A DNA stretch of 51,586 bases from the NCBI GenBank assembly GCA_036823295.1, contig DAISGD010000021.1:1-51586 (forward strand), written 5' to 3'. Both the position numbers and the translations under genes were made by a program. This stretch comes from UBA4742 sp002403895. GTDB taxonomy: Bacteria; Actinomycetota; Acidimicrobiia; Acidimicrobiales; Acidimicrobilacustridaceae. Below the pieces are notes generated by a model that was given only the letters and a program-made list of their open reading frames with translations, did not search any database and had not been told where the DNA came from. Shown here one piece after another: positions 30,647-38,849 of this stretch (positions are counted from its first letter, which is position 1; each line of letters opens with the position of its first letter).

Positions 30647-31714
30647 GTGGCCGGCGCCGTCGACTGGGCCGTGGCCCAACGGGTTGCCACTCGTGTGGCG
30701 GGGCGCGAGCCGTTCAGCGAGTCCTATCACTACGACTCGCTCGGACCGGATTTCACCGAGGCCACGACGCGTGCCGAGGAACTGGTGGCCGCCGAGACGG
30801 GCCTCGTGTCGCTGGCGGGGCCGGCCCGAGCCCGGGTGACCGATCGCGCCGGGTGGGTGAGTGCCAACGTGGCTTCGTTCCAACGGCTCCTGCGACCCAT
30901 CATCGACAAGCTCGGGGACCGGATCGAGGGCAACCCCCTGTCGCCCTTGGCCAAAAAGTTCGCCGGGGTGGAGGTGGGCATGATGCTCGGGTGGATGTCC
31001 ACCCGGGTGCTCGGCCAGTACGACCTGCTCATCATCGAGGAAGAGAACCCCCTCGAGCAGGACATCGTGTACTACGTGGGCCCCAACGTGCTTGCCCTCG
31101 AGAAGCAGTTCGCCTTTCCACCCCGTGAGTTCCGCCTGTGGTTGGCGCTACACGAGGTGACCCATCGAGCGCAGTTCACCGGCGTGGAGTGGATGCGCCC
31201 CCATTTCCTCGGGCTCGTCGAGCAGACGCTGGACGCGGTTGATCCTGACCCGAAGCGCTTCGCCGAGGCCTTGGCCCGCGCCGCTGCTTCCATGCGCAGC
31301 GGCGAGAACCCGCTGGCCGACGGCGGGATCATGGCCTTGGTGGCCAGCGACGAGCAGCGTCAGGTCCTCGATCAGGTGAGTGGTCTGATGAGCCTGCTCG
31401 AAGGCCACGGGGACGTGACCATGGACCGGGCCGGCGCCGGGCTGGTCCCCAGTGCCGACCGATTCGCCCGGGTGCTGCGTCAACGCCGCCAGAACGCCAG
31501 TGGGCTGGCCAAGCTGTTGCAGCAGCTCATCGGGCTCGAGGCCAAGCTCAACCAGTACGCCCAGGGTGAGGCGTTCATCGAGCAGGTCGAGGCGGCCGGT
31601 GGCCCCGCGCTGTTGGCCCGCGCCTGGGAGAGCCCGGCACACCTGCCCACGCTCGTCGAGATCCGCCAGCCCTCTGCGTGGATCCAGCGGATGGCCCCCG
31701 CCCTCGCCGTCTGA
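30647..31714 (+). CDS. Zinc-dependent metalloprotease-like protein (DUF2342)
   Basis: The protein is 355 residues. It carries the HExxH-type motif in LWLALHEVTHRAQFTGVEWM and a downstream SLLEGHGDVTMDRAG, where a further His could complete the metal site. The family is widespread in actinobacteria, always next to tilS and hpt, and was once annotated as coenzyme F420 biosynthesis-associated. Its substrate is unknown. No signal peptide or membrane helix is visible apart from a weak hydrophobic patch (VEVGMMLGWMS). The start is GTG 30647, just after the 44-residue peptide gene. tilS follows 34 bp later. Confidence 0.88.
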   Translation: MAGAVDWAVAQRVATRVAGREPFSESYHYDSLGPDFTEATTRAEELVAAETGLVSLAGPARARVTDRAGWVSANVASFQRLLRPIIDKLGDRIEGNPLSPLAKKFAGVEVGMMLGWMSTRVLGQYDLLIIEEENPLEQDIVYYVGPNVLALEKQFAFPPREFRLWLALHEVTHRAQFTGVEWMRPHFLGLVEQTLDAVDPDPKRFAEALARAAASMRSGENPLADGGIMALVASDEQRQVLDQVSGLMSLLEGHGDVTMDRAGAGLVPSADRFARVLRQRRQNASGLAKLLQQLIGLEAKLNQYAQGEAFIEQVEAAGGPALLARAWESPAHLPTLVEIRQPSAWIQRMAPALAV

Positions 31715-31748
31715 GCGGCGTGGTTGCCGCCGTGTCGTCGCGCCGGCC

Positions 31749-32690
31749 GTGATCGATCCCGACCGACTGGCGGTATTGGCCGCTCCCCTGTTGGGGCGCT
31801 GCCGGTTCCCCGCGGCTGGCGCACCCGTGACCTGCGGGGTCTCCGGGGGGGCAGATTCGCTCTCGTTGTTGGCCCTAGCGGTGGCCGCGGGGTGTGAGGT
31901 CACCGCCGTCCACGTCGATCATGGATTGCGGGTCGGTTCCGACGAAGAGGCCGAGGTGGTGGCCAACGCCGCCGCCGCGTTGGGCGCGTCGTTCCGCTCG
32001 ATCCGGGTGCACATCGACGCCGGCCCCAATCTCGAGGCCAGAGCCCGCGCCGCCCGCCATGCCGCCTTGGGTGAGGGAGCGCGGTTGGGCCACACGGCCG
32101 ACGATCAAGCCGAGACCGTTCTGGGCAACCTGGTCCGAGGCGCCGGGCCCGAAGGACTGGCCGGGATCCGGGCCGATGACCGCCATCCGATCTTGGCGCT
32201 GCGCCGCCGCGAGACCGTGGAGCTGTGTCGAGCGCTCGGGTTCATCGTGGTCGATGATCCGTCCAACCGGGACCCCGCCTTTCGCCGCAACCGCATCCGG
32301 TTCGAGGTGCTCCCGCTCCTCGACGACGTGGCCGCACGCGACGTGGCGGCCGTGATCGCCCGTCAGGCCGAGGTGCTGCGGGAGGTGGTCGATCACCTGG
32401 AGGGGGAGGCAGCCGGGTTGGACCCGACTGATGGCGCAATGCTTGCCGCCGCGCCACCGACGCTGGCCCGGATGGCGGTACGCCGGTGGTTGCGCTCGTG
32501 TTCAGGTGAGGGCCATCCGCCTGACGCCGCCACCGTCGAGCGGGTTCTGGGGGTGGCCCGGCTGCAGATGCGGGCCACCGAGGTGGGTGGCGGCTGGCGG
32601 GTAGCCCGCACTGGGGGCCGTCTCCGTCTCGAGCTCGACGGCGATCCATTCGTGGGTCCGCCCGTGGGTCCGCCGGCCGCCGACGGTTGA
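31749..32690 (+). CDS. tilS: tRNA(Ile)-lysidine synthase
   Basis: The protein is 313 residues. The N-terminal ATP-pyrophosphatase domain has the PP-loop VTCGVSGGADSLSLLALAVA, then TAVHVDHGLRVGSDEEAEVV and GHTADDQAETVLGNLVRGAG. The substrate region is DDPSNRDPAFRRNRIRFEVL. It converts the wobble C of tRNA-Ile(CAU) to lysidine so that AUA is read as Ile. The C-terminal region is short, as in other actinobacterial TilS proteins. I chose GTG 31749. The frame upstream is open, but the added residues are Arg/Pro-rich and overlap the preceding gene. Confidence 0.93.
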   Translation: MIDPDRLAVLAAPLLGRCRFPAAGAPVTCGVSGGADSLSLLALAVAAGCEVTAVHVDHGLRVGSDEEAEVVANAAAALGASFRSIRVHIDAGPNLEARARAARHAALGEGARLGHTADDQAETVLGNLVRGAGPEGLAGIRADDRHPILALRRRETVELCRALGFIVVDDPSNRDPAFRRNRIRFEVLPLLDDVAARDVAAVIARQAEVLREVVDHLEGEAAGLDPTDGAMLAAAPPTLARMAVRRWLRSCSGEGHPPDAATVERVLGVARLQMRATEVGGGWRVARTGGRLRLELDGDPFVGPPVGPPAADG

Positions 32691-32706
32691 GTAGGGTCTG
32701 GCCCCC

Positions 32707-33264
32707 ATGGACGATCGGGTTCCCAGCTTCACCGCCGATGATCCCCTGCTCGGGCGGGTGATCGTGGGCCGCTCCGAACTCCAGGCCCGCATCGCCGAGA
32801 TGGGCCGCCAGATCGCGGCAGACTACGCAGGCACCAGCCCGCTGCTGGTCGGTGTGCTCAAAGGCGCCTTCATGTTCATGAGCGACCTGGCCCGGGCCGT
32901 GGACCTGCCGGTGGAGTTCGACTTCATGGCGGTGTCGTCCTACGGGAGCGCGACCAAGACGAGTGGCGTGGTTCGGATCGTGAAGGACCTCGACCTCGAT
33001 CTGACCGACCGGCATGTGCTGCTGGTGGAGGACATCGTCGACAGCGGGCTGACCCTCGAGTTCCTCCGCAAGAACCTGCTCGCCCGGGGCCCCGCCAGTC
33101 TCGAGGTATGTGCCCTCCTGCTCAAAGAAGGCCTCCAGAAGTCCGAGCCGGACCTTCGCTACGTCGGGTTCCGGATTCCCGATGCTTTCGTGGTGGGCTA
33201 CGGGCTCGACGTGGCTGAGCGGTTCCGCAATCTCGACGCCATCCACGCCTATGCCGAGGAGTGA
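32707..33264 (+). CDS. hpt: Hypoxanthine phosphoribosyltransferase
   Basis: The protein is 185 residues, normal length. The PRPP-binding loop is LLVEDIVDSGLTLEFL, the flexible-loop region is FMAVSSYGSATKTSGVV, and the purine end is VGFRIPDAFVVGYGLD. It salvages hypoxanthine and guanine to IMP and GMP with PRPP. TAGGGT at 32693-32698 ends eight bases before the ATG, so besides read-through from tilS it may have a leaderless promoter. In most actinobacteria ftsH follows; here an ABC importer does. Confidence 0.95.
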   Translation: MDDRVPSFTADDPLLGRVIVGRSELQARIAEMGRQIAADYAGTSPLLVGVLKGAFMFMSDLARAVDLPVEFDFMAVSSYGSATKTSGVVRIVKDLDLDLTDRHVLLVEDIVDSGLTLEFLRKNLLARGPASLEVCALLLKEGLQKSEPDLRYVGFRIPDAFVVGYGLDVAERFRNLDAIHAYAEE

Positions 33265-33431
33265 GGGCCAGCTGATCGAGCGCTTCGGCGACCGCCGGGC
33301 GCCCGGTCGGCTGCGGACCAGGGTGCTCGACGCCATGACGGTCGTGGGCTTCGACGCGGGCCTTCCCTTGATCCGCGCCGTCGCCTGAGCCGGCCCGGCA
33401 GGCGATCGTCCCGCCTCCCCGTAATTCTGGG

Positions 33432-33467
33432 TTGTCCTTTTCACATAAAACTGATAGGAAATATGCT
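33432..33467 (+). promoter_or_regulatory. AT-rich promoter region of the SsuABC-type operon
   Basis: The 254-bp gap 33265-33518 contains a strikingly AT-rich block within GC-rich DNA. TTCACA (33440-33445) and TATGCT (33462-33467) are 16 bp apart and can serve as -35 and -10. TTGTCC at 33432 is an alternative -35. The spacer contains ACTGATAGGAAATA, which could be a regulator site. Sulfur control is a guess from the transporter type. The rest of the gap holds only a weak 45-codon frame (33251-33388). Confidence 0.5.
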
Positions 33468-33518
33468 GTTACCCGGTCGGTGACCGTCGGCGGCACGACC
33501 TGACACCCGGAGGATCCT

Positions 33519-34628
33519 GTGTCCGCATCTCCCGTTCGCTCCCGTTCCCGTGTCGTCAGGTGGTTCGTGATGCCCCTGATGGTGGCCTTGCTGGCCGCTG
33601 CCTGCGGGAGCTCCGGGACCAAGGCGTCCACCAGCGGCACCCAGGCGGCCACCAGCGGCACCCTGGCCATGTCGAGCGCCCCGGTCACCGTCCGGCTCGG
33701 GTACTTCCCCAACATCACCCATGCGCCGGCGTTGGTCGGTGTGCAAGAGGGCCTGTTCAAGGCGGCGCTGCCCGCCAACGTCACCCTCGAGACCAAGACG
33801 TTCAACGCCGGCCCCGCGGCGGTCGAGGCCTTGTTCGGCGACGCCCTCGACATCACCTATGTCGGGCCCAACCCCACCATCAACGCCTACCAGAAGTCCA
33901 ACGGCGAAGCCGTGCGGATCGTGGCCGGCAGCACCTCGGGCGGCGCCTACTTCGTCGTCCAGTCCGACATCAGCAGCGCCCAGGACCTCAAGGGCAAATC
34001 GATCGCCTCGCCCCAGTTGGGCAACACCCAGGACGTGGCCCTGCGAGCTTGGCTCAAGAGCCAGGGACTCAACACCGACACCTCCGGCGGCGGTGACGTG
34101 AACATCAAGCCGCAGGAGAACGCCGACACCCTCACCGCCTTCAAGGCCGGCGACATCGCCGGAGCCTGGGTGCCCGAGCCGTGGGCCACCCGCCTGATCC
34201 AAGAAGGTGGCGGAAAGGTGCTGGTGGACGAAAAGACGCTGTGGCCCCAGGGCCAGTTCGTCACGACCCAGATCATCGTGCGCACCAAGTTCCTCGACGA
34301 CCACCCCGATGTGGTGCAGGCCATCCTTGCGGGTCATCTGGCGGCGTTGGCCGCCATCAAGGCCGACCCCGCCGGCTCCCAGAAGGCCGCCAACGACGCC
34401 ATCGAGGCCGCCACCCAGAAGCGCCTGCCCGACAAGGTCATCAGCGCAGCCTGGAACAACCTGGAGTTCACCTACGACCCCATCTCGTCCAGCCTGCAAC
34501 AGGCCGCCCAGTCCGCGGTCGACGTCGGTGTCCTCAAGCCGGTGGAGAACCTCAGCGGCCTCTACTCGCTCGACCTGCTGAACAATCTGCTCGTCGCCCA
34601 GGGCCAGCCCACCGTGTCGGGGTTGTGA
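33519..34628 (+). CDS. ABC transporter solute-binding lipoprotein, SsuA/TauA (NMT1-like) family
   Basis: The protein is 369 residues. A lipoprotein signal ends in MVALLAAACGSS with the lipidated Cys29, followed by a Ser/Thr/Gly linker. The binding domain starts VTVRLGYFPNITHAPALVGV and has the family features AVEALFGDALDITYVGPNP and AGDIAGAWVPEPWATRLIQ. Family members bind sulfonates, taurine, nitrate or pyrimidine precursors; the ligand cannot be told from the sequence. The GTG start at 33519 has GGAGG at 33509-33513. The ATPase gene starts 2 bp after its stop. Confidence 0.9.
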   Translation: MSASPVRSRSRVVRWFVMPLMVALLAAACGSSGTKASTSGTQAATSGTLAMSSAPVTVRLGYFPNITHAPALVGVQEGLFKAALPANVTLETKTFNAGPAAVEALFGDALDITYVGPNPTINAYQKSNGEAVRIVAGSTSGGAYFVVQSDISSAQDLKGKSIASPQLGNTQDVALRAWLKSQGLNTDTSGGGDVNIKPQENADTLTAFKAGDIAGAWVPEPWATRLIQEGGGKVLVDEKTLWPQGQFVTTQIIVRTKFLDDHPDVVQAILAGHLAALAAIKADPAGSQKAANDAIEAATQKRLPDKVISAAWNNLEFTYDPISSSLQQAAQSAVDVGVLKPVENLSGLYSLDLLNNLLVAQGQPTVSGL

Positions 34629-34630
34629 CC

Positions 34631-35407
34631 ATGACGATCGACGTGCCTGACGCCCCGCCGGTAGGACTGACCGCGGTCTCCCTGCGGGAGGTGAGCAAGG
34701 TCCACGGCCACGGCAGCGGGGCGGTCCAGGCCCTCGACCGGATCGACCTGACCGTCCGGCCCGGCGAGTTCGTGTGCGTCGTGGGCGCGTCGGGTTGTGG
34801 CAAGTCCACCATGCTGAACCTCATCGCCGGCCTCGACACGGCCACCAGCGGTCAGCTGGCCACGACGGGCCGGACCGGCCTCATGTTCCAGGAATCGGCG
34901 CTCTTCCCCTGGCTGACGGTGGGCGGCAACGTCGAGTTGGCCATGAGGCTGCGAGGCGTCGCCAAGCTCGATCGCAAGCAGCGAGCCGCCGATCTGCTGG
35001 AGCTGGTGCACCTGCCGGGCTTGGGCGCCAAGCGCCCCCACGAGCTGTCGGGCGGTATGCGCCAGCGGGTGGCCCTGGCGCGTGCGTTCGCCCAAGACGC
35101 CGACATCTTGTTGATGGACGAGCCGTTCGGGGCGCTCGACGCCATGACCCGCGACCTCCTCCACGACGAGCTCGAGCGCCTCTGGCAGGACCGCAGCTTC
35201 ACGGTGGTGTTCGTGACCCACAACGTCCGGGAAGCCGCTCGCCTGGCCGACCGGGTGGTGCTGCTGTCCAGCCGGCCCGGTCGGGTGGTCCACGAGTTCG
35301 TGGTCGACATCGACCGTCCCCGCCGCATGGAGGACCCCGAGGTCTCCGGCCTCGCCGGGGAGATCACCGCCCGCCTGCGTCAGGAGGTGCGTCGCCATGC
35401 CGTCTGA
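34631..35407 (+). CDS. ABC transporter ATPase, SsuB/TauB family
   Basis: The protein is 258 residues. Walker A is GASGCGKSTMLNLIAGL, the Q-loop is LMFQESALFPWLTV, the signature is LSGGMRQRVALARAF, and Walker B is ILLMDEPFGALDAM with the switch His in VFVTHNVREA. These match the nitrate/sulfonate/taurine importer ATPases. It energises the importer formed with the flanking lipoprotein and permease. The ATG at 34631 follows the lipoprotein stop by 2 bp, and its end overlaps the permease start by 11 bp. A longer upstream frame lies inside the lipoprotein gene and is not used. Confidence 0.93.
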   Translation: MTIDVPDAPPVGLTAVSLREVSKVHGHGSGAVQALDRIDLTVRPGEFVCVVGASGCGKSTMLNLIAGLDTATSGQLATTGRTGLMFQESALFPWLTVGGNVELAMRLRGVAKLDRKQRAADLLELVHLPGLGAKRPHELSGGMRQRVALARAFAQDADILLMDEPFGALDAMTRDLLHDELERLWQDRSFTVVFVTHNVREAARLADRVVLLSSRPGRVVHEFVVDIDRPRRMEDPEVSGLAGEITARLRQEVRRHAV

Positions 35408-36332
35408 AGATCCCCGTGATGGCGGTCCCGTGCTCGAGGACGTGAACACGCCCCCGACCCGGCCGTCACCGACCGGCGATGCGCTGGATTCGGAGCTGTC
35501 GGGCCTCGATGCCTTGGAACAGCCCACCGCGCCCCGCCAGCCCTTCCTGCCCCGGCTGTGGAAGGCCACCTGGCCCAAGCTGGCGGCGATCGCGCTCGGG
35601 CTGGGCATCTGGCAGCTGGTCGTGTGGAGCGGGCACTGGCCCGAATACGTCCTGCCCGGGCCGGCCACCGTGTTCCGGGAGCTCGTGCGCGAGTTCCAGA
35701 GCGGGGTGATGCCCAAGGCCATCCGCATCACGATGACCCGGGCGGTCCAGGGCTACACCCTGGCCATCATCATCGGGGGGTTCGTCGGCCTGGCCGTGAG
35801 CCGGAGCCGCACGCTGCGCTCCGCGGTCGGCTCGCTCATCACCGGCCTCCAGACCATGCCGTCCATCGCCTGGTTCCCGCTGGCCATCTTGTTGTTCAAG
35901 CTGACCGACGCCGCCATCTTGTTCGTGGTGGTGCTGGGGGCGGCCCCCTCGATCGCCAACGGCATCATCGCCGGGGCCGACAACGTCCCCCCGATCCTGG
36001 TGCGGGCGGGCCGGGTGCTCGGCGCCCGGGGCCTCAACCTGAGCCGCTTCGTGATCCTCCCGGCGTCCATGCCCTCGGTGCTGGCGGGCCTGAAGCAGGG
36101 GTGGGCCTTCGCCTGGCGCAGCCTGATGGCCGGCGAGATCATCGTCATCATCGCCAACCAGCCCTCCATCGGCTTCCAGCTCCAGTCCGGCCGCGACCTC
36201 GCCGATGCCCCGGCACTCATGGCGGCCATGGTGGTGATCCTGGTGATCGGGATCTTGGTGGATTCGCTGGTGTTCGGCACCGCCGAGCAGGTCATGCGGC
36301 ACCGGCGCGGCTTGATCGATCCCTCCAGCTGA
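35397..36332 (+). CDS. ABC transporter permease, SsuC/TauC family
   Basis: The protein is 311 residues. A long polar N-terminus of about 55 residues precedes six transmembrane helices. The EAA-type coupling loop region LVRAGRVLGARGLNLSRFVI and the segment PASMPSVLAGLKQGWAFAW are typical of BPD_transp_1 permeases. It forms the membrane channel of the importer. The ATG overlaps the ATPase gene by 11 bp. The ligand is unknown. Confidence 0.92.
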   Translation: MPSEDPRDGGPVLEDVNTPPTRPSPTGDALDSELSGLDALEQPTAPRQPFLPRLWKATWPKLAAIALGLGIWQLVVWSGHWPEYVLPGPATVFRELVREFQSGVMPKAIRITMTRAVQGYTLAIIIGGFVGLAVSRSRTLRSAVGSLITGLQTMPSIAWFPLAILLFKLTDAAILFVVVLGAAPSIANGIIAGADNVPPILVRAGRVLGARGLNLSRFVILPASMPSVLAGLKQGWAFAWRSLMAGEIIVIIANQPSIGFQLQSGRDLADAPALMAAMVVILVIGILVDSLVFGTAEQVMRHRRGLIDPSS

Positions 36333-36373
36333 GCGACTCGCGAGGGGGGGCGATACCCTCAGCCCGCAACGCA

Positions 36374-36392
36374 GGCGCCCGCCAAGGGCGCC
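36374..36392. terminator. Short hairpin between the ABC operon and folE
   Basis: GGCGCCC (36374-36380) pairs with GGGCGCC (36386-36392) around GCCAA. It is 42 bp after the permease stop and could terminate the importer transcript before the folate genes. Confidence 0.45.
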
Positions 36393-36416
36393 GATCACAC
36401 GGTTTCGGGACGGACA

Positions 36417-37100
36417 ATGAGCGACGACACCATCAGCGAGCACCTGGATCTCCCGCCGTTCGACGGGCCGGACCTGATCCTGCCTGACCGCCAGGTCACC
36501 CCCCGTGTGCCTACCGAGGAACTGGCCCCCGTCGACCTGCCCCGCATCGAGGCCGCCGTGCGGGAGATCCTCCTGGCCATCGGTGAAGATCCCCACCGCG
36601 ACGGGCTCGTGCACACGCCCGAGCGGGTGGCCCGGATGTACGCCGAGGTGTTCGCCGGGCTCCGGGAAACCCCCCACCATCACCTGGCCGTCCAGTTCGA
36701 GGCGGGCCATGACGAGATGGTGATGGTGCGCGACATCGCCCTCACCTCCATGTGCGAGCACCACCTGGTGCCCTTCATCGGCAAGGCCCATGTGGCGTAC
36801 ATCCCCAACAACGACGGCCGGGTCACCGGGTTGTCCAAGCTGGCCCGGCTGGTGGACGCCTACGCCAAGCGGCCACAGGTCCAGGAGCGGCTGACCACCC
36901 AGGTGGCCGACGAGATCGAGCGCACCCTTCAGCCGCAGGGCGTGTTGGTGGTGATCGAGGCGGAGCATCTCTGCATGTCCATGCGGGGGGTGCGCAAGCC
37001 GGGGGCCTCAACGGTGACCTCCGCGGTGCGCGGCCTGTTCCGGGAGAACACCGCCACCCGGTTCGAGGCCATGCGCTTCATCGGCAGCGGCGGCCTCTAG
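36417..37100 (+). CDS. folE: GTP cyclohydrolase I
   Basis: The protein is 227 residues, including about 35 extra N-terminal residues. Zinc and active-site motifs are present: TSMCEHHLVPFIGKAHVAYI (Cys and His ligands), GLSKLARLVDAYAKRPQVQE and EAEHLCMSMRGVRKPG (second Cys). It makes dihydroneopterin triphosphate from GTP, the first step of folate synthesis, and sits first in a folE-folP-folB-folK run. A TACCCT box at 36354-36359 upstream could be a -10, but no -35 is evident. Confidence 0.97.
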   Translation: MSDDTISEHLDLPPFDGPDLILPDRQVTPRVPTEELAPVDLPRIEAAVREILLAIGEDPHRDGLVHTPERVARMYAEVFAGLRETPHHHLAVQFEAGHDEMVMVRDIALTSMCEHHLVPFIGKAHVAYIPNNDGRVTGLSKLARLVDAYAKRPQVQERLTTQVADEIERTLQPQGVLVVIEAEHLCMSMRGVRKPGASTVTSAVRGLFRENTATRFEAMRFIGSGGL

Positions 37101-37153
37101 CCAGCGCGGCTCGCCCGGTGAGGATTTGACACCGGGAAGTACCGTTTCGACCC

Positions 37154-37933
37154 GTGATCCCCCTCGTGATGGGCGTCGTCAACGTGACCCCCGATTCGTT
37201 CAGCGACGGAGGCCGCTTCCTCGACGCCGACGCGGCGGTCGCCCATGCCCGACAGCTCATCGCCGAGGGGGCCGACATCGTCGACATCGGTGGCGAATCC
37301 AGCCGGCCGGGGGCAGATCCGGTCGATGAAGCCGAAGAGCTGCGACGGGTGGTGCCGGTGATCGAGGCGGTGGCCGGTGAGGTCCGGGTCTCGGTGGACA
37401 CGGTGAAGCCGGCCGTGGCGCGGGCGGCGGTGGCGGTCGGGGCCAGCCTGATCAACGACGTCTCCGCCGGTCTGGGTAGCGTCGCCGGCGAGCTCGGCGT
37501 GGGCTACGTCGTCATGCACCGCCAGGGAACGCCCCACACGATGCAGATCGATCCGCACTACGACGACGTGGTGGTGGAGGTCAAGGCCTTCCTGGCCGAC
37601 CACGCGGCCCGGGCGGCGGCCGCCGGGGTCACCGAGATCTGGGTCGATCCGGGCATCGGGTTCGGCAAGACGACCGACCACAACCTCAGCCTGCTCCGCC
37701 ACCTCGACCAGATCGTCGAGCTGGGCTACCCGGTGGTGGTGGGGACCAGCCGCAAGGGGTTCCTCGGTCGATTGCTGGGCCTCTCGGACCGCTCGGATGA
37801 GCCCGCCCCCACCGAAGATCGACTCGAGGCCTCGTTGGCCACCGGCACCTGGGCCATGGCCCGAGGAGCGTCCATGATCCGTGTCCACGATGTCCGAGCA
37901 TCCGTCCAGGCGGCGAAAGTCGTGGCAGCATGA
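37154..37933 (+). CDS. folP: Dihydropteroate synthase
   Basis: The protein is 259 residues. The pterin motif VMGVVNVTPDSFSDGGRF and the second motif ADIVDIGGESSRPGADPV are intact. Further sites are LINDVSAGLG, the catalytic Lys in VVVGTSRKGFLGR and MIRVHD at the C-terminus. It joins p-aminobenzoate to the pterin and is the sulfonamide target. TACCGT at 37140-37145 lies eight bases before the GTG start, another near-leaderless layout. Its TGA overlaps the next gene's ATG (37930-37933). Confidence 0.97.
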   Translation: MIPLVMGVVNVTPDSFSDGGRFLDADAAVAHARQLIAEGADIVDIGGESSRPGADPVDEAEELRRVVPVIEAVAGEVRVSVDTVKPAVARAAVAVGASLINDVSAGLGSVAGELGVGYVVMHRQGTPHTMQIDPHYDDVVVEVKAFLADHAARAAAAGVTEIWVDPGIGFGKTTDHNLSLLRHLDQIVELGYPVVVGTSRKGFLGRLLGLSDRSDEPAPTEDRLEASLATGTWAMARGASMIRVHDVRASVQAAKVVAA

Positions 37934-38439
37934 GTCCTGTGGCCGTCAAGGGCAAGTGGGCGCAGGGCATCAAACCCCGCAATTTCCACTGGATCATCAA
38001 AGACCAACTGGCCGTGTGCGAGCGGCCCGGCGGATACGGCGCCAATCACCGTCGCGTCCGCCGCCAAGAGGAGATCATCTGGATCCGTGAGCAGGGATTC
38101 GGCTGCGTGATCTCGCTCATCACCGCCCCCCACAACCTCCACAACTACGACGAACTGGGGGTGACGTGGCGTCACCGGCCTTTCAGTAGGGACGACGAAT
38201 CCCCTCTGTACCTGGGCGCGCTGTTCCCCGAGCTCAAGGTGTTGCTGGCCGGCGGCACCCAGGTCCTGCTCCACGGCGAGGAGCTGGGTGATCGGATCTG
38301 CGGGGCAGTGGCCGGCTATCTGCTGTGGGACGGTTTCATCGACACCGGCCCCCGGGCTATCTCGGTGGTGGAGCAGATCACCCAACGCCAGCTCGGGCCC
38401 ATCGGCCGCGAGCTGGTGGCGGTCTCGGCGCAACTCTGA
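37930..38439 (+). CDS. Phosphatase-like protein lacking the catalytic Cys, inside the folate operon
   Basis: The protein is 169 residues. A basic N-terminus (KGKWAQGIKPRNFHWIIKDQ) is followed by a mid-region with the order of a dual-specificity phosphatase fold (IIWIREQGFGCVISLITAPH). The place of the CX5R loop reads LLHGEELGDRICG. H115 and R122 keep the HCx5R spacing, but the Cys is Gly116, so normal phosphatase chemistry is impossible. Cys124 lies two residues after the Arg. The gene overlaps folP by 4 bp and ends 34 bp before folB, so it is co-expressed with folate synthesis. It may be a pseudo-enzyme that binds a phosphorylated pterin. The family call is inference. Confidence 0.6.
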   Translation: MSPVAVKGKWAQGIKPRNFHWIIKDQLAVCERPGGYGANHRRVRRQEEIIWIREQGFGCVISLITAPHNLHNYDELGVTWRHRPFSRDDESPLYLGALFPELKVLLAGGTQVLLHGEELGDRICGAVAGYLLWDGFIDTGPRAISVVEQITQRQLGPIGRELVAVSAQL

Positions 38440-38473
38440 CCTCTCCGGCGCTCCCTCGACCCTGGAGGTGATG

Positions 38474-38845
38474 ATGGGCTCCTCGACCCCCGATGTCATC
38501 CAGCTTCGCAGCCTGCGGGTCGCGGGCATCTGCGGCGCGCTGCCCGAGGAACAGGAACGGGCCCAGCCTTTCGAGGTCGACTTGGATGTCGAGACCGACC
38601 TCTCCACGGCCGGGAGCTCCGATCGCCTTGACGACACCCTCGACTACGGCGCCATCGCCGCTTCAGTCGAGCATCTCGTGGCCACGGGCCGGTTCACCTT
38701 GCTGGAGGCCATGGCTACTCGGATCGCGGAAACGGTCCTCGACGACGCCCGGGCCAAGGCGGTGACGGTAACGGTGCGCAAACTCCGCCCGCCCGTGCCT
38801 CAACACCTCGACACGTCGGGTGTGTCCATCCGGCGGAGCCGGTAA
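38474..38845 (+). CDS. folB: Dihydroneopterin aldolase
   Basis: The protein is 123 residues. It begins with the strand IQLRSLRVAGICGALPEEQE, where the catalytic Glu sits. LDDTLDYGAIAASVEHLVAT and LLEAMATRIAETVL follow, then the catalytic-Lys strand VTVTVRKLRPPVPQ. It converts dihydroneopterin to 6-hydroxymethyl-dihydropterin. GGAGGT at 38464-38469 precedes three possible in-frame starts (GTG 38468, ATG 38471, ATG 38474). I prefer 38474 for its spacing. folK follows 4 bp later. Confidence 0.93.
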   Translation: MGSSTPDVIQLRSLRVAGICGALPEEQERAQPFEVDLDVETDLSTAGSSDRLDDTLDYGAIAASVEHLVATGRFTLLEAMATRIAETVLDDARAKAVTVTVRKLRPPVPQHLDTSGVSIRRSR

Positions 38846-38849
38846 CCGT

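Noticed and set aside
33251..33388. 45-codon frame overlapping the end of hpt
   Set aside because: It has no ribosome site or promoter and overlaps hpt in another frame. It could be a relic left by loss of ftsH, but nothing in the residues supports that.
35466..36968. 500-codon antisense frame across the permease and folE
   Set aside because: It is a shadow of two well-supported genes and is rich in His, Gly and Gln with no recognisable domain.
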